A stretch of 64,000 nucleotides of DNA, from NCBI RefSeq assembly GCF_900115745.1, contig NZ_FOXP01000003.1, forward strand, positions 69,501 through 133,500, written 5' to 3'. Below are positions 51,860-62,392 of the stretch, piece by piece (the stretch's first letter is position 1; the number at the start of each line of letters is the position of its first letter). A program made the translations under genes and the position numbers. The notes under the pieces are model-generated. The model saw nothing but the letters and a program-made list of their open reading frames with translations, searched no databases and had not been told where the DNA came from. This DNA is from Sphingomonas rubra (lineage in GTDB: Bacteria; Pseudomonadota; Alphaproteobacteria; Sphingomonadales; Sphingomonadaceae).

Positions 51860-52917
51860 TGGCGGGGGATCGCGCCTGGTTGGCGGAGGCGGTGCGCCGG
51901 ATCGAGGCGGACTATAACCGCTCGGCCGACACCCACCTGATCCGCCTGCCGCTGCCCCGCCATCCGGGGGTGACGCTGTACCTGAAGGACGAGAGCAGCC
52001 ACCCGACCGGCAGCCTCAAGCACCGGCTCGCCCGCTCGCTGTTCCTCTACGCGCTGTGCAACGAGTGGATCGGGCCGGACACCTGCGTGATCGAGGCGTC
52101 GTCGGGATCGACCGCGGTCAGCGAAGCCTATTTCGCGCGGATGCTGGGTTTGCGCTTCATCGCGGTCGTGCCTGCGGCGACGGCGGCGCCCAAGCTCGAC
52201 GCGATCCGCTTCCACGGCGGCGAGATCCACGCGGTGGACGACCCGCGCACCGTCTACGACGCCGCACATCGGCTCGCGCGCGAGACCGGCGGCCACTATC
52301 TCGACCAGTTCACCTATGCCGAGCGCGCCACCGACTGGCGCGGCAACAACAACATCGCCGAGAGCATCTTCGCGCAGATGGCGCAGGAGGAGCATCCCGT
52401 CCCCTCATGGATCGTGTGCGGCGCGGGCACCGGCGGCACCTCGGCGACGATCGGCCGCTACATCCGCTTTCAACGCCACGCCACCCGGCTGTGCGTCGCC
52501 GATCCCGAGCATTCGGTCTTCCACCGCCATTATGCCGACGCTGCGGTGACCATTCTGCCCGAAGGATGCGCCAGCCGGATCGAGGGCATCGGCCGCCCGC
52601 GCGTCGAGCCGAGCTTCGTGCCCGGCGTAATCGACCGGATGATCCCGGTCCCGGACGCGCAGTCGATCGCGGCAATGCGCGCGCTGTCGATCACCCTCGG
52701 GCGGCGGGTCGGCGGGTCCACGGGCACCAACCTGATCGGCTGCCTGGCGATCGCCGACGAGATGGCCGCGGCGGGCGAGACCGGCAGCATCGTTACCCTG
52801 CTGTGCGACGGCGGCGACCGCTACGGCTGCACCTATTACGACGACGCCTGGCTGCAGCGGCACGCGGTCGACTGGAGCGAGAGTGCGAAGCGCATAGAGG
52901 CGGCCCTGCGCGCCTAG
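51859..52917 (+). CDS. PLP-dependent cysteine synthase-family enzyme, Cds1-like
   Basis: A 352-residue fold-type II PLP enzyme. The PLP lysine lies in [20 protein letters not shown], the phosphate-binding loop in [18 protein letters not shown], and [20 protein letters not shown] is the substrate loop. [14 protein letters not shown] and [18 protein letters not shown] are typical of the Cds1 (L-cysteine desulfhydrase) subfamily, which releases hydrogen sulfide from cysteine. Synthase activity remains possible. It is translationally coupled to the M3 peptidase. A sulfide-producing enzyme beside sulfide-detoxification remnants is a suggestive context. Confidence 0.85.
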   Translation: MAGDRAWLAEAVRRIEADYNRSADTHLIRLPLPRHPGVTLYLKDESSHPTGSLKHRLARSLFLYALCNEWIGPDTCVIEASSGSTAVSEAYFARMLGLRFIAVVPAATAAPKLDAIRFHGGEIHAVDDPRTVYDAAHRLARETGGHYLDQFTYAERATDWRGNNNIAESIFAQMAQEEHPVPSWIVCGAGTGGTSATIGRYIRFQRHATRLCVADPEHSVFHRHYADAAVTILPEGCASRIEGIGRPRVEPSFVPGVIDRMIPVPDAQSIAAMRALSITLGRRVGGSTGTNLIGCLAIADEMAAAGETGSIVTLLCDGGDRYGCTYYDDAWLQRHAVDWSESAKRIEAALRA

Positions 52918-53330
52918 CGCAGGTCGTCCCGGCTTCCGGCGCGTCGATCCAGGCCCGGGACCGGGAGCGTCTCCACCCGCGCGGCTTGGAGCATGACGAC
53001 GAACGATTGACTTGCCGCCGTTCACCCTGAGCGACGTCGAAGGGCAGGCCGCAAGCGAGCCGGTCGTGGCCTGTGCTTCGACTTCGGCGCCATGCGCCGA
53101 AGTTTATCCTGAGCTTGTCGAAGGGCTCAGCACGAACGAGTTTGGGTGATGTCATCCCGCGCTAACGATGTCGACATCCTGGCGCCGGCAGCTCGACCAA
53201 AGTGCCAACTATATGCGCGCACTATGCATTTGGCCGGAATCGATCTCGAATTGCTACGCGACATGCGCCTAATCGCGCATCCCTGAAGGCGACGTCACGG
53301 GACGTTTCGCCGCTCCTGAGGGGTGCAACG
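52918..53330. repeat. Gene-free 413 nt with CCTGAGC...GTCGAAGG repeats
   Basis: No credible gene. TTCACCCTGAGCGACGTCGA at about 53022 and TTTATCCTGAGCTTGTCGAA at 53103 are two copies of a short dispersed repeat common in sphingomonads. Between them is a perfect hairpin, ACTTCGGCGC-CAT-GCGCCGAAGT, at 53081-53103. The hairpin could end the Cds1 transcript. The downstream half leads to the porin/kdp promoter region. Confidence 0.6.
53208..53229 (+). promoter_or_regulatory. AT-rich direct repeats upstream of the porin/kdp genes
   Basis: ACTATATGC (53208-53216) and ACTATGCAT (53221-53229), 13 nt apart, about 100 nt before the porin ATG. The only AT-rich island in the gap, so a candidate activator (perhaps KdpE) site. 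Low certainty. Confidence 0.3.
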
Positions 53331-54209
53331 ATGAAGTTCCGTTACGCGATCGTGACTACCACGCTGCTGGCATGTCCGGTCACTGCTCAGGCGCAGTCGA
53401 CGCCGAACGACAAGGCCGAAGCGGCGGAGGAGACTGTTCCTCCACCGGTGCCGACCGTCAGCGGCTCCGCCGCGATCGCGTCCGACTATCGTTTCCGCGG
53501 CATTTCGCAATCGGACAAGGAGATGGCGGTACAGGGCGGCATCACCGTCGCGCACGCCCGTGGCCTCTACGCGGGCATATGGGCCTCGAACCTGGCCGGA
53601 TGGGGCACGTTCGGCGGCGCCAACATGGAGCTGGACCTGATCGGTGGCTACAGGGCGAAGCTCGCCGACAACGCGACGCTCGACGTCGGCCTGACATGGT
53701 ACATGTACCCGGGTGGCGCCGATAAGACCGATTTCGCCGAACCCTACGCCAGGCTGACCGGCACGACCGGTCCGGCGACGCTGACGGCGGGTGTCGCCTA
53801 TGCGCCCAACCAGCAGGCGATCGGCAGATGGTACAACACCGGCGCGGATGCGGTGGCCGGCGTCTACACCGATCCCGGCGACAAGGACGACAACTTCTAT
53901 CTGTGGGGCGACGGCGCGCTGGCGATCGCCGGCACGCCGGTCACCGCGAAGGCGCATGTCGGCCATAGCTGGGGGCAGAACGGCCTGGGTCCGAACGCGA
54001 CCGCGGTATCGCCGACGGGCCGGTATTGGGATTGGTCGCTCGGTGCCGACGTCACCTACCGGAACCTGATCTTCAACGTCAGCTACGTCGACACCGACAT
54101 CTCCAACCGCGAAGCGACCTACCTCCGCCCGAGCTTCAGCAAGGGCCAGGACGGCACCGGCAACATCGCCGGCGGCGCCGTCGTGGTCTCGCTGACGGCG
54201 GCCTTCTGA
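53331..54209 (+). CDS. TorF-family outer-membrane porin
   Basis: A 292-residue outer-membrane protein with a signal peptide (MKFRYAIVTTTLLACPVTAQ, cleaved after AQA). SGSAAIASDYRFRGISQSDK is the TIGR02001/Gcw_chp signature. Alternating beta-strand residues follow, with the chain ending GAVVVSLTAAF, a C-terminal aromatic as required for barrel insertion. ATG 53331 has GAGGGG about 7 nt upstream; longer readings would displace the signal peptide. It precedes kdp by 16 nt plus a small ORF, suggesting co-expression in potassium limitation, for which it may provide outer-membrane passage. Confidence 0.9.
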   Translation: MKFRYAIVTTTLLACPVTAQAQSTPNDKAEAAEETVPPPVPTVSGSAAIASDYRFRGISQSDKEMAVQGGITVAHARGLYAGIWASNLAGWGTFGGANMELDLIGGYRAKLADNATLDVGLTWYMYPGGADKTDFAEPYARLTGTTGPATLTAGVAYAPNQQAIGRWYNTGADAVAGVYTDPGDKDDNFYLWGDGALAIAGTPVTAKAHVGHSWGQNGLGPNATAVSPTGRYWDWSLGADVTYRNLIFNVSYVDTDISNREATYLRPSFSKGQDGTGNIAGGAVVVSLTAAF

Positions 54210-54225
54210 GCGCGGGAGAACAACC

Positions 54226-54309
54226 ATGCAGGACCTGCTCTGGATCGCGATCATGGTGGGATTGGTGGCGCTGACGCTCGCCTATGCCCGCCTGTGCGAC
54301 AACGCCTGA
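54226..54309 (+). CDS. 27-aa membrane peptide before kdpF
   Basis: MQDLLWIAIMVGLVALTLAY followed by ARLCDNA and a stop. A single hydrophobic helix preceded by a good ribosome binding site (GGGAG, 8 nt). It sits between the porin and kdpF with tight spacing, as a translated small gene would. It resembles KdpF in size and hydrophobicity but lacks the KdpF ending. It may be an additional stabilising subunit of KdpABC (inference). Confidence 0.6.
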   Translation: MQDLLWIAIMVGLVALTLAYARLCDNA

Positions 54310-54322
54310 GGGAGCGCCGACC

Positions 54323-54412
54323 ATGACCCTCGACCTCTGGCTGGCGGCGCTCACCGCGCTCGGCCTCCTCGTCTACCTGGTGGCGGCGCTGATCCGCCCC
54401 GAACGCTTCTGA
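54323..54412 (+). CDS. kdpF: Potassium-transporting ATPase small subunit KdpF
   Basis: A 29-residue membrane peptide, [20 protein letters not shown] then AALIRPERF. The YLVxALxxPExF ending is the KdpF signature. It stabilises the KdpABC complex. GAGGGAG precedes the ATG and kdpA starts 11 nt after the stop. Confidence 0.9.
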   Translation: MTLDLWLAALTALGLLVYLVAALIRPERF

Positions 54413-54423
54413 AGGAGGCGAAC

Positions 54424-56127
54424 ATGACACTTCAGGGCTGGATCCTGATCCTCGGCTTCGTTGCCATCCTCCTGGTGCTGGCCAAGCCGATCGGCGCATG
54501 GCTGTTCACCCTTTACGAAGGCAGGCGCACGCCGCTCCACATCGTCTTGGGTCCGGTCGAGCGCGGCCTCTACAAGCTCGCCGGGGTCGAGCCGGTGCAG
54601 GAGCAGGGGTGGCGTCGCTACGCGCTGCACATGCTGCTGTTCAACGTGGCGCTGATGACGTTCACCTACGCGGTGCTGCGCCTTCAAGGTGTGCTCCCCG
54701 GCAACCCGCAGGGCCTCGCCGGGCTCAGCCCGCACCTCGCCTTCAACACCGCGGTCAGCTTCGCCACCAACACCAACTGGCAGAGCTACGGCGGCGAGGG
54801 CACCATGTCGAACCTCAGCCAGATGCTGGGGCTGACGATCCACAACTTCCTGTCGGCCGCGACCGGCATCGCCCTCGCCTTCGCGCTGTTCCGCGGCTTC
54901 GCGCGGCGCGAGGCGAGCACGGTCGGCAACTTCTGGGCGGACGTGACCCGCATCACGCTCTACCTGCTGCTGCCGCTCTGCGTCGCGCTGACCCTCTTCT
55001 ACATCGCGAGCGGCGTTCCGCAGACGCTCGCCGGTGTGGTCGACGTGACTACGCTGGAGGGCGCCCGGCAGTCGATCCTGCTCGGCCCCGTCGCCAGCCA
55101 GGAGGCGATCAAGATGCTCGGGACCAACGGTGGCGGCTTCTTCAACGCCAACTCGGCGCACCCGTTCGAGAATCCGACCGCACTCACCAATCTCGTCCAG
55201 ATGCTCTCGATCTTCGTCGTCGGCGTTGGCCTGACCTGGTGCTTCGGCAAGGCGGTCGGCAACACGCGGCAGGGCTGGGCGATCCTGTCGGCGATGGCGA
55301 TCCTGTTCCTGGCCGGGGTGACCGTGACCTATGCGCAGGAGGCCGCGGGCAACCCGATCCTCCACCAGCTCGACATCGCGGGCGGCAACATGGAGGGCAA
55401 GGAGGTGCGTTTCGGCATCGCCGCCTCCGCACTGTTCTCGGTGGTCACCACCGCCGCCTCGTGCGGCGCGGTCAACGCCATGCACGACAGCTTCACCCCG
55501 CTCGGTGGCATGATCCCGCTGTTCAACATCCAGCTCGGCGAGGTCGTCATCGGCGGCGTCGGCGCGGGCATCTACGGCTTCCTGCTGTTCGCCATCCTCG
55601 CGGTATTCGTCGCCGGGCTGATGGTGGGCCGCACGCCGGAATATGTCGGCAAGAAGATCGAGGCACGGGAGGTGAAGCTGGCGGTGCTCGCGATCGCCGT
55701 GCTGCCGCTCATGATCCTCGGGCTGACCGCGCTGTCGTCTGTGCTGGAGCAGGGGCTGGCGGGGCCGCTCAACAAGGGGCCGCACGGCTTCTCGGAAATC
55801 CTCTACGCCTTCACCAGCGCGGTCGGGAACAACGGGTCCGCCTTTGCCGGGCTGACGGCCAACACGCCCTATTACAACGGGCTGCTCGGCGTGGCGATGT
55901 GGATCGGCCGCTTCTTCGTCATCGTGCCGATGCTGGCGATCGCCGGCAGCCTAGCCGCGAAGATATACACGCCGGAAAGCGCGGGCTCGTTCCCGACCAC
56001 CGGCGGTCTGTGGGTCGGCCTGCTCGTCGGCATCATCCTCATCCTGGGCGGCCTCACCTTCATGCCCGGCCTCGCGCTCGGTCCCATCGCCGATCATCTG
56101 GCGATGATACGCGGCCAGCTTTTCTGA
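54424..56127 (+). CDS. kdpA: Potassium-transporting ATPase subunit A
   Basis: The K+-binding and translocating subunit, related to KtrB/TrkH channels. The 567-residue protein has about ten membrane segments and selectivity-filter-like loops: [60 protein letters not shown] and [27 protein letters not shown] precedes the ATG. It works with KdpB, C and F in high-affinity potassium uptake. Confidence 0.97.
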   Translation: MTLQGWILILGFVAILLVLAKPIGAWLFTLYEGRRTPLHIVLGPVERGLYKLAGVEPVQEQGWRRYALHMLLFNVALMTFTYAVLRLQGVLPGNPQGLAGLSPHLAFNTAVSFATNTNWQSYGGEGTMSNLSQMLGLTIHNFLSAATGIALAFALFRGFARREASTVGNFWADVTRITLYLLLPLCVALTLFYIASGVPQTLAGVVDVTTLEGARQSILLGPVASQEAIKMLGTNGGGFFNANSAHPFENPTALTNLVQMLSIFVVGVGLTWCFGKAVGNTRQGWAILSAMAILFLAGVTVTYAQEAAGNPILHQLDIAGGNMEGKEVRFGIAASALFSVVTTAASCGAVNAMHDSFTPLGGMIPLFNIQLGEVVIGGVGAGIYGFLLFAILAVFVAGLMVGRTPEYVGKKIEAREVKLAVLAIAVLPLMILGLTALSSVLEQGLAGPLNKGPHGFSEILYAFTSAVGNNGSAFAGLTANTPYYNGLLGVAMWIGRFFVIVPMLAIAGSLAAKIYTPESAGSFPTTGGLWVGLLVGIILILGGLTFMPGLALGPIADHLAMIRGQLF

Positions 56128-56139
56128 TCGGAAGCCATC

Positions 56140-58167
56140 ATGGCACAAGCCCCATCCAAGAGCCTGTTCACGGCCGATCTGGTCATGCCGGCGATCAAGG
56201 CGTCGTTCCTCAAACTCTCCCCGCGCGAGCTGGGCCGCAATCCGGTCATGTTCGTCACCGCCGCGGTCGCGGCGCTGATGACCGTGCTGCTGGTCGTCGG
56301 CCACGATGATCTGCGCGTTGCCTTCAAGGCACAGCTCGCCGCCTGGCTGTGGCTCACCGTGCTGTTCGGCACCTTCGCGGAGGCGCTGGCCGAGGGACGC
56401 GGCAAGGCGCAGGCGGCGAGCCTGCGCGCCACCAAGGCGGAGCTTGTCGCCCGGCGCATGAAGGGCGATCGGGTGGAACAGGTGCCGGCGAGCCATTTGC
56501 GTACCGGCGATGTCGTGCTGGTGAGCACGAACGACCTGATCCCGGCGGACGGCGAGGTGATCGCCGGCGTCGCCTCGGTCAACGAGGCGGCGATCACCGG
56601 CGAGAGCGCGCCCGTCATCCGCGAGGCGGGAGGCGACCGCTCGGCGGTGACGGCGGGCACGCGCGTCATCTCCGACGAGATCCGCGTCCGCGTCACCGCT
56701 GACCCGGGCCAGGGATTCCTCGATCGCATGATCGCGCTGGTGGAAGGCGCAGAGCGGCGGAAGACGCCCAATGAAGTGGCCCTCACCATCCTGTTGGTAG
56801 GGCTGACGATCGTCTTCCTGATCGCGGTCGGCACCATCCCCGGCTTCGCCGCCTACGCAGGCGGCAGCATCCCCGTCGCCATCCTGGCGGCGCTGCTCAT
56901 CACGCTGATCCCGACCACCATCGCTGCCCTGCTCTCCGCGATCGGCATCGCCGGCATGGACCGCCTCGTTCGCTTCAACGTGCTGGCGAAATCGGGCCGC
57001 GCGGTGGAGGCGGCGGGCGACGTCGACGTGCTGCTCCTCGACAAGACCGGCACGATCACCGTCGGCGACCGACAGGCATCGGAGTTCCGCGCGGTCGGCG
57101 GCGCCAGTGACGCCGAATTGGCCGAGGCGGCGCTGCTCGCCAGCCTCGCCGACGAGACGCCCGAGGGTCGCTCGGTAGTGGTGCTGGCGCGAGAGAAGTT
57201 CGATCTCCAGCGGCCGATGCCGCCGGGGGCCGAGATCATCCCCTTCACCGCGCAGACCCGCGTATCGGGCATCAGGAGCGGCGACACGCTGATCCAGAAG
57301 GGCGCCGTGGATTCGATCCTGCGCGCCAATCCGGGCAGCGGCGAGACCGCCGCGGCGACCGAGCTGCGCCGCATCACCGACGAGATCGCCCGCGCCGGCG
57401 GCACTCCGCTGGCGGTCGCCAAGGACGGGCGGCTGCTCGGTGCCATCTTCCTGAAGGACGTGGTGAAGGCCGGCATCCGCGAACGCTTCGGCGAGCTCCG
57501 CACGATGGGCATCCGCACGGTGATGATTACCGGCGACAATCCCCTGACCGCCGCGGCGATCGCGGCTGAAGCGGGGGTCGACGACTTCCTCGCCCAAGCG
57601 ACGCCGGAGGACAAGCTTGAGCTGATCCGCAAGGAGCAGGCGGGTGGGAAGCTCGTCGCGATGTGCGGCGATGGCACCAACGACGCGCCGGCGCTGGCGC
57701 AGGCCGACGTGGGTGTGGCGATGAACACCGGCACACAGGCCGCGCGTGAAGCGGGCAACATGGTCGACCTCGACAGCGATCCGACCAAGCTCATCGAGGT
57801 GGTCGGCCTCGGCAAGCAACTCCTGATGACGCGCGGCGCGCTCACGACCTTCTCGGTCGCCAACGACGTCGCCAAGTATTTCGCGATCATCCCGGCGATG
57901 TTCGTGACGCTCTATCCAGGGCTGGGCGTGCTCAACGTCATGGGGCTAGCGACGCCGGAGAGCGCGATCCTGTCGGCGATCATCTTCAACGCGCTCATCA
58001 TCCCGCTGCTGGTGCCGCTGGCGCTCAAGGGCGTCGCCTACAAGCCGATGCCGGCCGGGCCGCTGCTCGCGCGCAATCTCGCCATCTACGGCCTGGGCGG
58101 CCTCGTCGCCCCATTCTTCGGCATCAAGATCATCGACCTCGTGGTCGGTGGCCTCGGCCTCGCGTAA
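56140..58167 (+). CDS. kdpB: Potassium-transporting ATPase subunit B
   Basis: The P-type ATPase subunit that energises uptake. The 675-residue chain contains the phosphorylated Asp in [20 protein letters not shown], the actuator motif [20 protein letters not shown], the hinge [20 protein letters not shown] and [20 protein letters not shown] in the membrane. All catalytic residues are intact. 12 nt after kdpA. Confidence 0.98.
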   Translation: MAQAPSKSLFTADLVMPAIKASFLKLSPRELGRNPVMFVTAAVAALMTVLLVVGHDDLRVAFKAQLAAWLWLTVLFGTFAEALAEGRGKAQAASLRATKAELVARRMKGDRVEQVPASHLRTGDVVLVSTNDLIPADGEVIAGVASVNEAAITGESAPVIREAGGDRSAVTAGTRVISDEIRVRVTADPGQGFLDRMIALVEGAERRKTPNEVALTILLVGLTIVFLIAVGTIPGFAAYAGGSIPVAILAALLITLIPTTIAALLSAIGIAGMDRLVRFNVLAKSGRAVEAAGDVDVLLLDKTGTITVGDRQASEFRAVGGASDAELAEAALLASLADETPEGRSVVVLAREKFDLQRPMPPGAEIIPFTAQTRVSGIRSGDTLIQKGAVDSILRANPGSGETAAATELRRITDEIARAGGTPLAVAKDGRLLGAIFLKDVVKAGIRERFGELRTMGIRTVMITGDNPLTAAAIAAEAGVDDFLAQATPEDKLELIRKEQAGGKLVAMCGDGTNDAPALAQADVGVAMNTGTQAAREAGNMVDLDSDPTKLIEVVGLGKQLLMTRGALTTFSVANDVAKYFAIIPAMFVTLYPGLGVLNVMGLATPESAILSAIIFNALIIPLLVPLALKGVAYKPMPAGPLLARNLAIYGLGGLVAPFFGIKIIDLVVGGLGLA

Positions 58168-58179
58168 AGGATCAAGCAC

Positions 58180-58776
58180 ATGGGCAAGGATTTCTCCTCC
58201 GCGCTGCGTCCCGCGATCGTCATGACGATCCTGTTCGCGGCCCTTCTGGGTCTCGCCTATCCGCTGGCGATGACCGGCATCGGTCAGGTGCTGTTCCCGG
58301 TACAGGCGAACGGCAGCCTGGTGCGGGACGGCAACGGCACGGTGATCGGCTCGACCATCGTCGGTCAGGCGTTCACGTCGAACCGCTATTTCCAGACCCG
58401 GCCCTCGGCAGCCGGAAAGGGGTATGACGGGCTGGCGTCCTCGGGATCGAACCTCGGCCCGACCGCACGGGCGCTGGTCGACCGCGTGAAGCCGGATGTC
58501 GAGACGCGGCGCGGCGAGGGCGTGACCGGCGCCGTACCCGCCGATCTCGTCACCGCCAGCGGCTCGGGGCTCGATCCCGACCTGTCACCGGCCGCCGCGC
58601 TGGCCCAGGCGCCGCGCATCGCGCGCGTCCGTGGTCTTCCCGTCGAGCGTGTGCGGGCGCTCGTCGCGGCGCAGACCAAGGGCTCGCTGCTCGGCAAACC
58701 GCACGTCAACGTGCTGGCGCTCAATCGCGCGCTCGACGCGGCGGGCAGCGGCGCGGCGGATGATCGCGCGCGCTGA
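58180..58776 (+). CDS. kdpC: Potassium-transporting ATPase subunit C
   Basis: A 198-residue protein with one N-terminal membrane helix (IVMTILFAALLGLAYPLAMT) and a periplasmic domain with IGQVLFPVQANGSLV, YFQTRPSAAGKGYDGLASSG and SGLDPDLSPAAALAQAPRIA. Required for assembly and substrate affinity of KdpFABC. 12 nt after kdpB. Confidence 0.97.
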   Translation: MGKDFSSALRPAIVMTILFAALLGLAYPLAMTGIGQVLFPVQANGSLVRDGNGTVIGSTIVGQAFTSNRYFQTRPSAAGKGYDGLASSGSNLGPTARALVDRVKPDVETRRGEGVTGAVPADLVTASGSGLDPDLSPAAALAQAPRIARVRGLPVERVRALVAAQTKGSLLGKPHVNVLALNRALDAAGSGAADDRAR

Positions 58777-58788
58777 TGCGACGCTGGG

Positions 58789-61464
58789 GTGACGCCGGTG
58801 ATCGGTGACGGGCGCCCCGATCCGGACGCCCTCCTGCGCGCCACCGCGCAGGAGGGCCGCGGCCGCCTCAAGATCTTCCTCGGCGCCGCCCCGGGTGTCG
58901 GCAAGACCTACGAGATGCTGTCGGAAGGCGCGGCGCGACGCCGCGACGGCATCGACGTCGTCGCCGGGGTGGTGGAGACGCACGGCCGCGTCGAGACCGA
59001 AGCGCTCACCCGTGGTCACGAGATCGTGCCCCGGCGCGACGTCGCCTATGAGGGGCGGACGCTGCGCGAGATGGACCTCGACGCCATCCTCGCCCGCGCA
59101 CCCCGTCTCGCCCTCGTCGACGAGCTGGCGCACACCAATGCGCCGGGCAGCCGCCACCCGAAACGCTTTCAGGACGTGGAAGAGCTGCTGGCGGCGGGGA
59201 TCGACGTCTACTCGACCGTCAACATCCAGCACGTCGAGAGCCTGAACGACGTGGTGGCGAGTTTCACCCGTGTTCGGGTTCGGGAAACGGTGCCGGACAG
59301 CATCCTCGAGCAGGCCGAGATCGAGGTCGTCGACATCCCGCCCGACGAGCTGATCGAGCGTCTGAAGGCGGGCAAGGTCTATCTGCCGGAGGAAGCGACC
59401 CGCGCGCTCGGCCATTTCTTCTCGAAGTCGAACCTCTCGGCGTTGCGGGAGCTGGCGCTGCGCCGCGCCGCGCAGGCGGTCGATGCGCGGATGCTCGACG
59501 ATGTGCGGGCGCTCGGCCTCGGTGGTACCTGGGCGGGCGGCGACCGGATCGTGGTGGCGATCAACGAGCTGCCGGGTGCCGACCTGCTGGTTCGCGCCGC
59601 CAAGCGCGTCGCCGACGGTCTGCGCGGGCCGTGGACGGCCGTGTTCATCGAAACGCCGCGCGCCGCGCATTTCACCGACGAGCAGCACGGCCGTGTCGCC
59701 GCGGCGATGACGCTGGCCACCCAGCTCGGCGCGGCGGTCGCGACGGTGCCGGCGCCGAACGTGGTCGCGGGCATCCAGTCCTTCCTCGCCGACGCGCGCG
59801 CCACTCAGCTCATCCTCGGCAAGTCGCGCCGCTCGCGGTGGTTCGAGCTGCGGCACGGGTCGGTGGTCGACCGGCTGATCCGCGACACGCCGGACGTGAC
59901 GGTCTACGTCCTCCCCGTTCCGGCGGGCGGCGAGAAGGGGCCGCACGGGCAGCGGCGGCCGGCGCGCTGGGGAACCCCGACCGGCTACGCGATCGTAACG
60001 GCGCTGGTCGGGACCGTCACCGCGATCGCCAGCGCGCTGTTCCACGTTCTCGATCTCGGCAACGTCGCCCTGCTCTACCTGCTGCCGGTGATGGCCGCGG
60101 CGAGCCTGTTCGGGCTGCGGACCGGCCTCTACGCGGGCCTCGCCTCGAGCCTCGCCTACAACTTCTTCTTTCTGCCGCCGACCGGCACGCTGACGATCAG
60201 CAACCCGGAAAATCTGATCTCCGTCGTGGTGCTGCTCGGCGTCGCCTTTGCCACCAGTCAGCTCACCGGCAGGGTGCGGGCGCAAGCCGACCTTGCCGCG
60301 GCGAGCGCCCGGACCAACGCGACGCTGGCCGGCTTCCTGCGGCAGATCGCGGGGGTCAACGATTCCGACGTCGCCGCTCAGATGATCTGTGACGACGTTC
60401 GCCGCCTGCTCGACGTCCAGGTCGTGCTTCTCGGCACGACGGGAGCCGATCTCGACATTCTCGCCGCCAGCGATCCCACCTATCGTCTCGACACGATGGA
60501 CAACGCCGCGGCGAGCTGGGCGTTCAACACCGGCAAGCCGGCGGGAAAAGGGTCGGGAACGCTCACCGCGTCCGAGTGGCTGTTCCACCCCATCAAGGCG
60601 GGCGATCGCGTGCTCGGCGTGCTCGGCGTTGCGAGCGATACCGTCGGCAACCCGGTGCGCGCCGACCAGCTTCCCTTGCTGAGCAGCCTGATCGATCAGT
60701 CGGCGCTGGTCCTTGAACGGCTGCGTCTCCAGACCGAGATGCGCGACGTCGAGGTTGTGCGGACCCGCGATCGGCTGCGCGCGGCCTTGCTGTCCTCGGT
60801 CAGCCATGACCTGCGTACGCCGTTGACCGCGGTGATCGCCGCGGCGGCGCAGCTTCGTCACGGCGCCACTCCCGAGCTGATCGGCACGATCGAGAGCGAG
60901 GCGCAGCGCCTCAACCGCTTCGTCGCCAACCTTCTCGACATGGCGCGCGTGGAAGCCGGCGCGCTCAAGCTCAACGTCGAGGCGACCGATCTCAGCGATG
61001 CCGTCACCGGCGCGTCGCACGATGCGCGGCGAGCGCTCGAGGGGCACGACGTCCGGCTCGACGTGCCGCCGGACTTGCCGCTCGTCCGCGTCGATCCGCA
61101 GCTCCTTCATCACTGCCTCCTCAACCTGCTCGACAATGCGGGCCGCTATGGCGACCCCGGCGCCGAGATCGTCATCAAGGGCACCAACAGGTTCGGCGAG
61201 GTCCGCCTCGCCGTCCTCGATCATGGTCCGGGGCTCCCGCCCGGGCGCGAGGCGGAGGTGTTCGAGACCTTCAAGCGCCTGGAGGGTTCCGATCGCGCGA
61301 TCGGCGGAACGGGGCTCGGGCTCGCGATCGTCAAGGCGTTCGCCGAAGCGATGGAAATGGTCGTCGAGGCCGGCAATCGCCCGGACGGCAAAGGCGCCGC
61401 CTTCACCCTGGTCTTTCCCCCACCGCTGATCGTTCGTGCCCCTTCGACCGAGAGCGTGTCCTGA
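58789..61464 (+). CDS. kdpD: Osmosensitive K+ channel sensor kinase KdpD
   Basis: The membrane histidine kinase controlling kdp. The 891-residue protein has an N-terminal KdpD domain with a P-loop (KIFLGAAPGVGKTYEMLSEG), then a USP-like domain (RIVVAINELPGADLLVRAAK). Four membrane helices (DUF4118, LGNVALLYLLPVMAAASLFG) and a GAF domain follow. The kinase core has the phospho-His in LLSSVSHDLRTPLTAVIAAA, N-box HHCLLNLLDNAGRYGDPGAE and G-boxes GPGLPPGRE and GGTGLGLAIVKAFAEAM. The start is a GTG at 58789, 12 nt after kdpC; a GTG at 58798 is an alternative. Confidence 0.95.
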   Translation: MTPVIGDGRPDPDALLRATAQEGRGRLKIFLGAAPGVGKTYEMLSEGAARRRDGIDVVAGVVETHGRVETEALTRGHEIVPRRDVAYEGRTLREMDLDAILARAPRLALVDELAHTNAPGSRHPKRFQDVEELLAAGIDVYSTVNIQHVESLNDVVASFTRVRVRETVPDSILEQAEIEVVDIPPDELIERLKAGKVYLPEEATRALGHFFSKSNLSALRELALRRAAQAVDARMLDDVRALGLGGTWAGGDRIVVAINELPGADLLVRAAKRVADGLRGPWTAVFIETPRAAHFTDEQHGRVAAAMTLATQLGAAVATVPAPNVVAGIQSFLADARATQLILGKSRRSRWFELRHGSVVDRLIRDTPDVTVYVLPVPAGGEKGPHGQRRPARWGTPTGYAIVTALVGTVTAIASALFHVLDLGNVALLYLLPVMAAASLFGLRTGLYAGLASSLAYNFFFLPPTGTLTISNPENLISVVVLLGVAFATSQLTGRVRAQADLAAASARTNATLAGFLRQIAGVNDSDVAAQMICDDVRRLLDVQVVLLGTTGADLDILAASDPTYRLDTMDNAAASWAFNTGKPAGKGSGTLTASEWLFHPIKAGDRVLGVLGVASDTVGNPVRADQLPLLSSLIDQSALVLERLRLQTEMRDVEVVRTRDRLRAALLSSVSHDLRTPLTAVIAAAAQLRHGATPELIGTIESEAQRLNRFVANLLDMARVEAGALKLNVEATDLSDAVTGASHDARRALEGHDVRLDVPPDLPLVRVDPQLLHHCLLNLLDNAGRYGDPGAEIVIKGTNRFGEVRLAVLDHGPGLPPGREAEVFETFKRLEGSDRAIGGTGLGLAIVKAFAEAMEMVVEAGNRPDGKGAAFTLVFPPPLIVRAPSTESVS

Positions 61465-61465
61465 T

Positions 61466-62152
61466 ATGCCCACCAAGATCCTCGTCGTAGATGACGACGC
61501 CGCCATTCGCCGCCTGCTCCGCAACACGCTGGTCCGCGCCGACTATGCCGTGGTCGAGGCAGAGGACGCCAAGAGCGCCTTGCGACAGGCAGCGGTCGAG
61601 TATCCCAGCGCCATTCTGCTCGATCTTGGCCTGCCCGATCGGGACGGGCTCAGCCTTATTCCTCTGCTGCGTGCGGAGGGCGATGCCGTCATCCTGGTGG
61701 TGTCGGCGCGCGAGGCGGTGGATGAGAAGGTCGCGGCACTCGACCTCGGGGCTGACGATTTCGTGACCAAGCCGTTCGACACCGACGAGCTGCTGGCCCG
61801 CCTCCGGGTCGCGCTCCGGCATCAGGGGCTTTCGGAGACGATCCCCAAGGTCGTCAGTCGCGGCGATCTCACCATCGACCTGGATCGGCGGACCGTCCGC
61901 CGGGCTGGCGAAGAACTTCATCTTACCCGCAAGGAGCACGAGGTTCTGGGCACCCTCGCGCGCCATATCGGCCGGGTCGTGACCCACGACCGTCTCCTCT
62001 CCCTTTGCTGGGGTGCTGGCGAAGATGGCCGTGTCGAGTACCTGCGCATCGTTATCCGCAACCTGCGTCAGAAGCTTGAGGCGCCAGGTCCGGTCGGCAG
62101 CGTCATCGCCAACGAATTGGGCGTCGGATACCGGCTTCGGGGGGATGCTTGA
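61466..62152 (+). CDS. kdpE: Response regulator KdpE
   Basis: An OmpR-family regulator phosphorylated by KdpD that activates the kdp operon. The 228-residue protein has a receiver domain (KILVVDDDAAIRRLLRNTLV, phospho-Asp in AILLDLGLPDRDGL, switch Lys in GADDFVTKPFDTDELLARLR) and a C-terminal winged helix (LTRKEHEVLGTLARHIGRVV, IVIRNLRQKLEAPGPVGSVI, GVGYRLRG). The ATG at 61466 follows the kdpD stop by one base. Confidence 0.97.
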   Translation: MPTKILVVDDDAAIRRLLRNTLVRADYAVVEAEDAKSALRQAAVEYPSAILLDLGLPDRDGLSLIPLLRAEGDAVILVVSAREAVDEKVAALDLGADDFVTKPFDTDELLARLRVALRHQGLSETIPKVVSRGDLTIDLDRRTVRRAGEELHLTRKEHEVLGTLARHIGRVVTHDRLLSLCWGAGEDGRVEYLRIVIRNLRQKLEAPGPVGSVIANELGVGYRLRGDA

Positions 62153-62392
62153 GGATATGAGCACGACCAGCCGGATCATCTCGGGCGACGAGTTGAAGTG
62201 GTGAACGGGGGGAGCGACTTGGCTCTCGATCCGCGGCTCGCGCCAGGATCATGTCATTCGAGCGTCTGCCACGTTGGTCTGACAATACCCGCCGCCGCGC
62301 TGGGCGGGGCGGGGGATCTAGGCGACGCGGCGGTTGCGTCGCGGTGGCGATCGGGCATGATCGCCGCGACCGCCGATCCACGGAGTTCCCGC

